A stretch of DNA of 44,678 bases from the NCBI RefSeq assembly GCF_003075375.1, contig NZ_QDFT01000027.1, positions 1-44,678 on the forward strand, in the 5' to 3' direction. The notes under the pieces were generated by a model that searched no databases, was not told the DNA's origin, and saw only the letters and a program-made list of their open reading frames with translations. Of the stretch, positions 1 to 5,933 are shown piece by piece; position 1 is the stretch's first letter, and each line of letters opens with the position of its first letter. The translations under genes were made by a program, and so were the position numbers. Source of the stretch: Microbacterium testaceum. Lineage in GTDB: Bacteria; Actinomycetota; Actinomycetes; Actinomycetales; Microbacteriaceae.

Positions 1-273
1 CCCACGCCCCCGCAAGCGTGACCGGATCGCGCGGGACGAGTACGCCTTGTCGCCCCGGACCGCGTCCGGGCGGGTGCGAGGGCGACCGACGGGGCGACCC
101 ACGCGAAGCTGATCCAGCAAGGGCAGCAGCATCGGCGAATCACCGGCCTGTCCGGGGGTGATCACCGTGACCAGCGGCAGCCCCTTCCCGTCAACGAGCT
201 GGTGGATCTTCGTCGACAGGCCGCCCCGGGAGCGGCCGATAGCATGATCAGGCGGCTCGACGCCCGGATTCGT
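1..273 (-). CDS. IS5-family transposase, ORFB (C-terminal part, cut by window start)
   Basis: The reading frame encodes TNPGVEPPDHAIGRSRGG, then LSTKIHQLVDGKGLPL, VTPGQAGDSPM and later VRGDKAYSSRAIRSRLRGRG, the standard continuation of IS427-group transposases, including the second catalytic Asp region (RGDKAY). It is open at base 1, so the final Glu-containing part is missing from the window. The upper boundary is approximate because the frame has no start of its own and is presumably reached by frameshift from ORFA, which it overlaps near 250-273. Confidence 0.85.
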
Positions 274-643
274 GTAATTCGATACAGCCCCCTGTGGGGC
301 GACTCGTGTTCGTCGCGTGCTGATGCGCCCGCGTGATCGTCGAATCCACCGATACCGACCAGTCCACCAGCCCCTCGGCGTCGGCCTGCGCGATCAGCGA
401 CTGCACGATCGAGTCCCAGGTGCCTTCGGTCGCGAGCCTGCGATGCCAGGTCCACACGGTCTGCCACGGGCCGAACACTGCAGGAAGATCGCGCCACGCG
501 ATCCCGCACCGATACCGGTAAATGATCCCTTCCAGCATCGTCCGCGCGTCCGAGAACTTCCGACCCGGGCGACCCGTCGGCCTCGGCAACATCCCATCGA
601 TCAGAGACCACTGAGCATCCGTAAGCAACCGAAACCGCGTCAC
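248..643 (-). CDS. IS5-family transposase, ORFA (N-terminal part)
   Basis: This 131-residue protein has the usual IS427-group beginning: LLTDAQWSLIDGMLP near residues 6-20, then GRPGRKFSDARTMLEGIIYRYRCG, WRDLP and the DSTITRAHQHA segment around residue 100, which contains the first catalytic Asp of the DDE triad. It starts at GTG 643 and stops with TGA at 248-250. The rest of the transposase continues in another frame (EPPDHAIGRSRGG), so full-length enzyme needs ribosomal frameshifting. On paper the second frame is +1 relative to ORFA. The element encodes cut-and-paste transposition and has no role in host metabolism. Confidence 0.9.
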   Translation of the reverse strand: MTRFRLLTDAQWSLIDGMLPRPTGRPGRKFSDARTMLEGIIYRYRCGIAWRDLPAVFGPWQTVWTWHRRLATEGTWDSIVQSLIAQADAEGLVDWSVSVDSTITRAHQHATNTSRPTGGCIELHESGRRAA

Positions 644-671
644 CGCTCCAGCGTCTCAACCGATCCCCTCA

Positions 672-693
672 ACCTTTGTCAGACACGCCCTAG
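672..693. repeat. IS right terminal repeat and putative CTAG target duplication
   Basis: Bases 672-689, read on the minus strand, are GGCGTGTCTGACAAAGGT, typical of IS427-group ends. They are followed by CTAG at 690-693, the preferred 4-bp target of this group. CTAG contains the TAG stop of the neighbouring gene. The opposite copy lies outside the window, so the duplication is inferred. Confidence 0.7.
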
Positions 694-1139
694 TGGTGGA
701 ACAGGGCGCGGACGCGGCGGGTGAACGGCATCCGGAGCATGACCTCGCGCCCGTCGACGTCGACCGTGACGATCGAGCCGCCCAGCCCGCGGCCGGGGGC
801 GGGTGCGGCGTCGCCGCGGACGTACGCCTCGGCCACGTCGACGTAGACGGCGAGGAGTTGCGCGCTCTGATCCTTGGACGACGACGCGTCGACGAGCTGC
901 ATGCGGTGGCCCGTGTCGGTCTCGACCGAGAACCACCGCGAGCCGGGCGTCGACACCAACGCCCACCGGTCACCGCGCGAGAACCGCGCCCAGGCCGCAC
1001 CGTCGCGCAGCTCGGTCGTGACGGAAAGATCCGCCTGGGCGATGACGAGCACCTCGAGCATGGCGAGCGCCTCGGCGGCCGTGACGTAGTCGGCGCGGTC
1101 GGCGCTGAGCCCGCCCCACTCGAATCTGCGCTCGCTCAT
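690..1139 (-). CDS. Conserved hypothetical protein next to the IS
   Basis: This is a 149-residue soluble protein beginning MSERRFEWGGLS, with no signal peptide, membrane segment or motif I can name. Alternating hydrophobic strands in the middle (WALVSTPGSRWFSVET) suggest a small alpha/beta fold. The start at ATG 1139 is preceded by GGAGGCGGCGGG, a good ribosome binding site. The stop TAG at 690-692 lies inside the CTAG target of the IS, so the gene appears to keep its own stop and was probably not truncated. No functional partner is evident. Confidence 0.7.
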   Translation of the reverse strand: MSERRFEWGGLSADRADYVTAAEALAMLEVLVIAQADLSVTTELRDGAAWARFSRGDRWALVSTPGSRWFSVETDTGHRMQLVDASSSKDQSAQLLAVYVDVAEAYVRGDAAPAPGRGLGGSIVTVDVDGREVMLRMPFTRRVRALFHH

Positions 1140-1219
1140 CCCGCCGCCTCCTCGCCACGCACGTCAGGGATGAGCGTAACCCCGTGACGGGCGGCGCGGG
1201 CGGTTGCACCGGTGCGCGC

Positions 1220-1537
1220 TCAGGCGGGACGCAGACTGTCGTCGGGGTGGAGACTGCGCAGCGGCACAGATCCGTCGACGATCGCCCGCAGCGCCCGGGG
1301 GCTGACCTCGAGCTCGGCCGAGAGGGTCTCGATGCCGGTTCCGGACGACACCGCCGCCCGGAGCGCCGACTCTGCTTCTCGGGTGGCCTGGTCGACCTCG
1401 CCCGCGGAACTGCGGACGAAGGCGGCCAGGCGCGCCTTGGCGAGCCGGATCCACGCACGCTGGCGCTCTCTGAGGTCGACGGACTCGGCGGGCGCGTCAG
1501 GGGCGGGTGCGAGGGCACCGTGGCGGTCGGGCGTCAT
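1220..1537 (-). CDS. Small hypothetical protein with HTH-like C-terminus
   Basis: The protein has 105 residues from ATG 1537, chosen because GGAGTGGAGAG lies just upstream; an in-frame start further out would add 26 residues. The centre is a charged amphipathic helix (RERQRAWIRLAKARLAAFV). Residues of the type LSAELEVSPRALRAIVDGSV near the C-terminus resemble the second and third helices of a small helix-turn-helix domain, so DNA binding is possible. That is an inference from pattern only, and no family was recognised. Confidence 0.55.
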   Translation of the reverse strand: MTPDRHGALAPAPDAPAESVDLRERQRAWIRLAKARLAAFVRSSAGEVDQATREAESALRAAVSSGTGIETLSAELEVSPRALRAIVDGSVPLRSLHPDDSLRPA

Positions 1538-1657
1538 GACTCTCCACTCCGGGCGTTCGACGCTCGCGCGGATCGCGGGCGTCATCCCATGCTGAGGGAG
1601 GGCGGGGACGAGCACATCCTCCGAGAGGATGAACTCGGATGAACGTCGGGTGACGTC

Positions 1658-2011
1658 TCAGGCCCGGGTCGGCTGGTCGAAGTCCCAGTCGATCGGCTCG
1701 TCGTCGGCATCCCGATCCGGCTCCACGGCGCGCAGGTGCGGGCGCGGGAACAGACGGTGGTTCTTCAGCTCCTCGGCGGCGCGCGAGAAGTCCGGTTCCT
1801 CGTCGTTCCACTCGACCGGGGAGGACAGCACGTCGTTGCCGACGCCGATGACGAGCTCGGCCTGGGCGACCTTCTTCTCGTCGGTGACGATCGGGATGTG
1901 CACGGCCTCGGCCTGTCCCTCTTTCGCCACCGCGGCGGTCAGCTCGACGAGCGACTGCGCGACGTCGTCGGTGGTCGTCACGGTTTCACCGGCATAGGTC
2001 ACGCTTCTCAT
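1658..2011 (-). CDS. Conserved hypothetical protein
   Basis: This is a 117-residue, acidic, cytoplasmic protein beginning MRSVTYAGETVTTTDDVAQ. The middle (AEAVHIPIVTDEKKVAQAELVIGVGNDVLSSPV) looks like a beta-alpha-beta unit. The C-terminus is Asp-rich (DRDADDEPIDWDFDQ). The composition and frame are typical of a real gene in this genome. No catalytic motif is visible and I assign no function. No clear Shine-Dalgarno sequence precedes ATG 2011. Confidence 0.6.
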   Translation of the reverse strand: MRSVTYAGETVTTTDDVAQSLVELTAAVAKEGQAEAVHIPIVTDEKKVAQAELVIGVGNDVLSSPVEWNDEEPDFSRAAEELKNHRLFPRPHLRAVEPDRDADDEPIDWDFDQPTRA

Positions 2012-2080
2012 GATCCGAGCTTGCGCGAGGATCAGCGCCGATCCACGCGGGTTGCCCTCGCGCGCCGGGTGGGGTACGGC

Positions 2081-2260
2081 TCAGTCCCGTCGCTGCGCGC
2101 TGCGGAACATCGCCTCGTCGAGTTCGAACCAGACCGCACGCACCGTGTCGAACTCCCCGAAGGGTTCGGGCTGGGGATCGCTGAGCGAGAGGCGGTAGCC
2201 GCGAGGCAGGTCGTCCACGTGCTGTCCGTCGCGCGGGCCGCCGACGAGCACGTAGATCAC
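2081..2260 (-). CDS. Small hypothetical protein coupled to marR
   Basis: The 59-residue ORF starts VIYVLVGGPRDGQHVDDLP and ends FELDEAMFRSAQRRD. Its GTG start overlaps the TGA of the upstream marR gene in a GTGA tetramer, which implies [13 protein letters not shown] coupling and supports a real gene despite its size. The GGPRDGQHVDDLPRGY segment resembles the start of many short actinobacterial proteins with a VGGPxDG motif of unknown function. It would be co-regulated with marR. Confidence 0.6.
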   Translation of the reverse strand: MIYVLVGGPRDGQHVDDLPRGYRLSLSDPQPEPFGEFDTVRAVWFELDEAMFRSAQRRD

Positions 2261-2826
2261 GGGGACTCGATCTGCGGGGTCTCGTTCGCGGACGGTTCGA
2301 CCGCGACGCCGTCGACGGCGTCGCTCATGCGGTGCAGGAAGGCCACCACGGCGGCCGACTCTTCGGGCGTCATGTCGATGACGGCCGCGAGCATGCGATC
2401 GTGCATGTTGCCGAGGGTCTGACGCACCTCGGCGTCGGCGCGTGGCGTCGACTCGATGAAGATGCTCCGACGATCGTCGGGGTTGGCGCTGCGCACGATG
2501 TGGCCCGACCGCTCGAGACGGTCGAGGATGGCCGTGGTCGACGCGGTCGACAGCCCGAGGTAGCGGGTGAGCTCGCCCGGGCGGACGCGCCTCGACTTGT
2601 CGCGCAGCAGATAGCGCAGGACGAGCAGCTCGTTCTCGCCCATCGACATCGAGTCGCGGGTGCGGCGCCGCATGGCGACCTCGGCCGCGCGATAGATGCG
2701 CAGCGCTTCGAGGACGGCCTTGCTGCGACGCCGGCGGTCGGCGGGCTCGTCGCCGTACCAGTACGTGACCTCGTCGTCCGGCTCCGTGGTGGCGGGTTCG
2801 CGGGACGTGGTTTCGACGTCTGTCAT
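2257..2826 (-). CDS. MarR-family transcriptional regulator
   Basis: This 189-residue protein contains a winged helix-turn-helix of MarR type: MSMGENELLVLRYLL (helix 2), then RPGELTRYLGLSTASTTAILDRLERSGHI (recognition helix region) and the wing NPDDRRSIFIESTP. A roughly 45-residue acidic, disordered N-terminal extension precedes the domain. ATG 2826 was chosen because GGGAGGAG lies upstream; an in-frame TTG at 2862 would overlap the promoter. The gene is divergent from a small-protein gene at 2942, and an AT-rich operator lies between them, so it probably represses itself and the divergent gene. The ligand is unknown. Confidence 0.88.
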   Translation of the reverse strand: MTDVETTSREPATTEPDDEVTYWYGDEPADRRRRSKAVLEALRIYRAAEVAMRRRTRDSMSMGENELLVLRYLLRDKSRRVRPGELTRYLGLSTASTTAILDRLERSGHIVRSANPDDRRSIFIESTPRADAEVRQTLGNMHDRMLAAVIDMTPEESAAVVAFLHRMSDAVDGVAVEPSANETPQIESP

Positions 2827-2853
2827 GGCACACTCCTCCCCGCTCGTCCCGCA

Positions 2854-2882
2854 ACTATACAACGAAACAAATAGTTAGACAA
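2854..2882 (-). promoter_or_regulatory. marR promoter
   Basis: On the minus strand TTGTCT (2882-2877) and TATAGT (2859-2854) are separated by exactly 17 nt, a near-consensus sigma-70-type promoter in otherwise very GC-rich DNA. The -35 box overlaps the divergent promoter and the operator-like repeats. Confidence 0.75.
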
Positions 2883-2890
2883 ACTAGTTA
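2872..2890. promoter_or_regulatory. Putative MarR operator (overlapping inverted repeats)
   Basis: TAGTT (2872-2876) and AACTA (2882-2886) form a perfect inverted repeat with a 5-bp spacer. The second arm is part of the 8-bp palindrome AACTAGTT (2882-2889). Both cover the -35 boxes of the two divergent promoters, where MarR proteins commonly bind. Confidence 0.6.
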
Positions 2891-2905
2891 CTAAGCGAGT
2901 ATGTT
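2876..2905 (+). promoter_or_regulatory. Promoter of the small-protein operon
   Basis: TAGACA (2876-2881) and TATGTT (2900-2905) with an 18-nt spacer form a plausible promoter for the gene at 2942. It overlaps the marR promoter and the operator, so one bound repressor could block both directions. Confidence 0.55.
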
Positions 2906-2941
2906 CTACACACAGCTAATCGCTTCTGAAGGGAGTTCCCC

Positions 2942-3322
2942 ATGGGCCACCTGTTCTACGGCACGTCTACCGAGTCGATCACCATCCCCGACCGCCTGCT
3001 CTCCCACCTCAAGGTGGTCGCGACCACCAAGCTCCGTCGCTCCGAGAGCTTCACCCTCAGCTGGACGCACGTCGACGGCACCCCCGGTCGTTCCACCCTG
3101 TGGCTGCAGCCCGCGATCCCGCTGCGCTTCGTCTTCGACTCCGCCGAGCCCGAGTCCCTGAACGCCACCGCGCTGAAGAACATGGCCGACATGGCCAACT
3201 CCTCCGCGGGACTCGTCGTCGATCTGACCGCCGAGATCCCCGCCGCCGACGCCGCGCCGCGCACCCCGGTCCGCGCCGCCGCCCCGGCCGCCCGCCGTCG
3301 CTCCCTCTCGGTCGCCGCCTGA
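2942..3322 (+). CDS. Microbacteriaceae MGHLxYG small protein (DUF7882-like)
   Basis: This 126-residue protein begins MGHLFYGTSTESITIPDRLLSHLKVV and has the conserved core TTKLRRSESFTLSW and STLWLQPAIPLRF. From memory this is the small actinobacterial family whose members are sometimes labelled ATP-dependent DNA ligase in automated annotation. No ligase nucleotidyltransferase motif (KxDG) is present, so that label would be wrong here. The last 25 residues are Ala/Pro/Arg-rich. The gene has a good ribosome binding site (GAAGGGAG), lies divergent from marR, and heads a run of small genes. The function is unknown. Confidence 0.8.
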   Translation: MGHLFYGTSTESITIPDRLLSHLKVVATTKLRRSESFTLSWTHVDGTPGRSTLWLQPAIPLRFVFDSAEPESLNATALKNMADMANSSAGLVVDLTAEIPAADAAPRTPVRAAAPAARRRSLSVAA

Positions 3323-3323
3323 C

Positions 3324-3653
3324 ATGTCCTCCGCCACCACTGCCCTCACCTCGGCCCGCGTGACGTGGGCCGGAGTCGACACCGGCTTCTGGGTCGCCCA
3401 TCGCGGCGGCGAGTACTTCGGGTGCGTCGACGCCGTCGCCGGGGGTTTCGTGTCGCGCGATGCCCACGGCATCCCGATCGGTCGTTACGACGCGCTCGAC
3501 GCGGCCAAGGCGTCCCTTCGCACCACGACGCATCCCGCGAACACTCGGCACCGCGCTCGCCTCGAGCGCGCCGCGCTCGTGACCGCCACCGCCGTCGGGG
3601 GGACGGCCCTGGCCTTCGCCCTGACCGCCGGCGCCCTGGCGCCCTACCTGTGA
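3324..3653 (+). CDS. Small hypothetical protein with C-terminal membrane helix
   Basis: This is a 109-residue protein starting 1 nt after the preceding stop. Residues 10-65 (VTWAGVDTGFWVAHRGGEYFGCVDAV and onward) look like a short beta-rich domain reading W-VA-RGGEY-G-V. Residues about 85-107 (ALVTATAVGGTALAFALTAG) form a single C-terminal transmembrane helix, so it may be tail-anchored. It is co-transcribed with the gene at 2942 and followed by an overlapping 33-residue ORF. I know of no named family. Confidence 0.7.
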   Translation: MSSATTALTSARVTWAGVDTGFWVAHRGGEYFGCVDAVAGGFVSRDAHGIPIGRYDALDAAKASLRTTTHPANTRHRARLERAALVTATAVGGTALAFALTAGALAPYL

Positions 3654-3751
3654 ACGGCACCGCCGAGGGCGACCTGCGCGACGACGCCGATGCCTTCGAA
3701 GAGGCCGCGACCGCCGACTTCACCGCCCGGTACGGCGTCACTCCGCTCTGA
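3650..3751 (+). CDS. 33-residue ORF coupled by GTGA overlap
   Basis: The ORF starts at GTG inside the GTGA that also ends the preceding gene, and encodes VNGTAEGDLRDDADAFEEAA followed by TADFTARYGVTPL. The overlap type is the same as at ten other real junctions in this window, which favours [11 protein letters not shown]. The peptide is acidic with a short amphipathic helix. No function is assigned. It could also be [12 protein letters not shown] 3' sequence. Confidence 0.4.
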   Translation: MNGTAEGDLRDDADAFEEAATADFTARYGVTPL

Positions 3752-3823
3752 CCGCGCGTCGACCCCCTGGACACGGCCGACGAGTCGTGTCACGGTCGCA
3801 GTCCATTCGACGAAGGGAATCCC

Positions 3824-3973
3824 ATGACTCCGCACGACGGCCGCGCAGACGACGCCCCCGATCAGGACGCGAACGGCGCGGGCAGCGAATCGCCCGAAGA
3901 GGGTGCCGCCGCTCAGCGCGACGCGGACGACGCCGCATCGACGGACGACTCCCCCACCGGCGACATCAGCTGA
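3824..3973 (+). CDS. 49-residue acidic, disordered small protein
   Basis: The ORF runs from ATG 3824, preceded by GAAGGGA, to TGA 3971-3973. About a third of the residues are Asp or Glu, with Ala, Gly and Ser making up most of the rest and almost no hydrophobic residues, so it is predicted to be disordered. A hairpin terminator follows immediately, fitting the last gene of the 2942-3973 unit. Similar short acidic proteins are common near stress genes in Microbacteriaceae. The role is unknown. Confidence 0.5.
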   Translation: MTPHDGRADDAPDQDANGAGSESPEEGAAAQRDADDAASTDDSPTGDIS

Positions 3974-3978
3974 CCGAC

Positions 3979-4007
3979 GACCCCGGGTGCCTCACGGCCC
4001 CGGGGTC
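3979..4007. terminator. Bidirectional terminator hairpin
   Basis: GACCCCGGG (3979-3987) pairs with CCCGGGGTC (3999-4007) across an 11-nt loop, between the convergent genes ending at 3973 and 4027. Confidence 0.6.
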
Positions 4008-4026
4008 GATCGCTGTCCGGGCGCGT

Positions 4027-5097
4027 TCAGAACGCGTAGCGCACCCGGCAGTACGGCAGCTTCTCGGCGATGAGCGCGGTGAGCGCGGCCACGCTCTCGG
4101 CCTTGAGGGGATGCCGGTACCGGACGTTGACCGCCCCGTTCTGCGACCTCTTCTCTTCTTGCGTGGCGGGGGTCCAGAGCAGGTCCTCGCCCTTGGGGTG
4201 CCACCCCAGGTTGACCTCGTGCAACCCCTCGTTGTGCGTGAGGAAGATCACCTCGCAGGCGAGCTGCGCCTTGGCCCGCGGGTGCAGGGCGGCGTCGAGC
4301 TGATCGAACAGCTCGGACCAGTCGCGCAACCACGTGGGGGTGAGGATCACGGGCGAGAAGTTGACGTGCACCTCGTACCCGGCGTCGACGAAGTCGTTGA
4401 TGGCCGCGATGCGCTCGGCCATCGGCGAAGTGCGCAGGTCGGTCACGCGCGCGGTGTCGGCCGGCATGAGCGAGAAGCGGATGCGAGTACGCCCCGCCGG
4501 GTCCCACTCGAGCAGATCGCGGTTGACGAACTTCGTCGCGAACGACGCCTTGGCGGTGGGGAGCATGCGGAACAGGTCGCACACGTCGCGCACGTTCTCG
4601 CTGATCATCGCGTCGACCGAGCAGTCGCCGTTCTCGCCGATGTCGTAGACCCACGCCTCGGGGTCGCACTGGTTGGGTTCGGTCTTGGGGCCCCGCGCAG
4701 CAACGTGACGGGCGAGATGCCGAGTGATCTGCTCGATGTTGGCGAAGACCGTGATGGGGTTGCTGTACCCCTTGCGTCGGGGGACGTAGCAGTACGCGCA
4801 CGCCATGGCGCAGCCGTTCGACAGCGAGGGGGCGATGAAGTCGGCGGAGCGGCCGTTCACGCGCGTCGTCACGCTCTTCTTGACGCCCAGCACCAACGCC
4901 TCGGTCTTGATCCGCACCCAGCGCGCGACGTTCGTCTCGTCGCCGTGCACCTCGGGGATCTGCCAGTGCGAGGCGATCGGGACGATCCGGGCCTCGGGCC
5001 ATCGCGCCACGATCTCGCGCCCGCGCTCGAGCTCGAGCGCGGCGTCCTCGGCGTAGATGCGGGTGACGCGCAGCAGGTTCTCACGGTGGACGGCCAT
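4027..5097 (-). CDS. Spore-photoproduct-lyase-like radical SAM protein
   Basis: This 356-residue protein has a radical SAM cluster motif CAMACAYC at C96-x3-C100-x2-C103, which would hold a 4Fe-4S cluster and S-adenosylmethionine. The surrounding sequence (SNGCAMACAYCYVPRRKG; VYDIGENGDCSVDA; TKFVNRDLL; RIRFSLMP; VHVNFSPVI) matches the SPL family, whose founder reverses the thymine dimer spore photoproduct. It lies 9 nt downstream of a Nei-type DNA glycosylase in an apparent operon, supporting a DNA-repair role. The host group does not make endospores, so the true substrate may differ. The family is clear, the substrate is not. Confidence 0.88.
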   Translation of the reverse strand: MAVHRENLLRVTRIYAEDAALELERGREIVARWPEARIVPIASHWQIPEVHGDETNVARWVRIKTEALVLGVKKSVTTRVNGRSADFIAPSLSNGCAMACAYCYVPRRKGYSNPITVFANIEQITRHLARHVAARGPKTEPNQCDPEAWVYDIGENGDCSVDAMISENVRDVCDLFRMLPTAKASFATKFVNRDLLEWDPAGRTRIRFSLMPADTARVTDLRTSPMAERIAAINDFVDAGYEVHVNFSPVILTPTWLRDWSELFDQLDAALHPRAKAQLACEVIFLTHNEGLHEVNLGWHPKGEDLLWTPATQEEKRSQNGAVNVRYRHPLKAESVAALTALIAEKLPYCRVRYAF

Positions 5098-5106
5098 CGT
5101 CCCGTT

Positions 5107-5931
5107 CTACTCCGGGGGTCCGACATCGGCGCCGGACGGCGAGGGCTGGCACCGCGGACACCACCACGTCCGCCGCTGCTCCGGGTCGTTCGCGACCTCG
5201 TCGCGCACCCGCACCCGGGTGCCGCAGCGCAGACACGGTCGGCCGGCGCGCCCCACGACCCAGTGCGACGAACCGCGGCGCCGGTCGCCGGTCGTGACCT
5301 GATACATGCCCGGCACGGTGGCCGACAGGCGCAGGCACCGCGCGGCGAGCGCCACCAGCGCGTGCAGGTCGGTCGCTCCGATGGGAGCGAACGGGTGGAT
5401 GCCGCGCAGGAAGGCGAGCTCGTTGACCCACAGGTTGCCGAGGCCCGCCATCCGCGTCTGATCCAGGAGCGCGGCGACGACGGGTCGATCGGGTCGCTGC
5501 GACAGGCGCCGCACCGCCTCGTCGGCATCCCAGTCCTCCCGCAACGGATCGGGACCGAGGTACCCCACGGCGTCGACCTCGCGCGCCGTGGGCACGAGCT
5601 CGACCACGGGCAGGTCGATTCCCCACACCTCGCGCCCGTCCGCGAGGCGCATCCGCACGCGCGCCTGATCGCGGACCGCCGTCGGCAGGCGCCGCCCCGC
5701 CCGCGTGATCGTCCAGCTGCCCTGCATGCGCAGGTGCGTGTGCAGGGTGCGGCCGTCGTCGAAGCGGGTCAGCAGGTGCTTGCCGTGCGTGTCGTAGGCG
5801 ACGATCGTCACCCCGGCGAGAGAGCGACCGGCGGCGGTGCCGGAGCGCACCTCGCCGTCGACCACGAGGGAACCGCGGGTAGCGGCATCCAATCTGCGTC
5901 GCAGTCGGAAGACGCTGTCGCCCTCGGGCAC
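5107..5931 (-). CDS. nei: Fpg/Nei-family DNA glycosylase (endonuclease VIII type)
   Basis: This 274-residue protein begins VPEGDSVFRLRRRL. The Pro2-Glu3 catalytic dyad, exposed after removal of residue 1, is intact, and a Lys in DTHGKHLL (about residue 53) fits the family. The H2TH region includes LLDQTRMAGLGNLWVNE. A C-terminal zinc finger uses C233, C236, C258 and C261 (CLRCG and WWCPRC). The enzyme removes oxidised pyrimidines and cleaves the abasic site. PEGDS rather than PELPE points to Nei rather than Fpg. The GTG start at 5931 lies 2 nt after the stop of the FAD gene, so the two are coupled. Confidence 0.92.
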   Translation of the reverse strand: MPEGDSVFRLRRRLDAATRGSLVVDGEVRSGTAAGRSLAGVTIVAYDTHGKHLLTRFDDGRTLHTHLRMQGSWTITRAGRRLPTAVRDQARVRMRLADGREVWGIDLPVVELVPTAREVDAVGYLGPDPLREDWDADEAVRRLSQRPDRPVVAALLDQTRMAGLGNLWVNELAFLRGIHPFAPIGATDLHALVALAARCLRLSATVPGMYQVTTGDRRRGSSHWVVGRAGRPCLRCGTRVRVRDEVANDPEQRRTWWCPRCQPSPSGADVGPPE

Positions 5932-5933
5932 CG

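Larger units (their letters stand above)
1..689 (-). mobile_element. IS5-family (IS427-like) insertion sequence, partial
   Basis: The segment carries a two-frame DDE transposase of IS5/IS427 type and ends on the right at a terminal repeat (672-689) followed by CTAG. The left end, including the second terminal repeat and the C-terminal catalytic part of the transposase, lies beyond base 1. The element is oriented on the minus strand, so its transposase promoter side faces the host gene at 690-1139. A contig or window beginning inside an IS fits a repeat-induced assembly break. Confidence 0.9.

Noticed and set aside
2942..3322. Possible ATP-dependent DNA ligase label for the MGHLFYG protein
   Set aside because: The protein is 126 residues and lacks the KxDG nucleotidyltransferase motif. 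The label seems to be a propagated error for this family.
5098..5109. TAGAAC 6 nt before the radical SAM gene start, looking like a leaderless promoter
   Set aside because: The TAG is the stop codon of nei and the genes are 9 nt apart in one operon, so the match is probably accidental.
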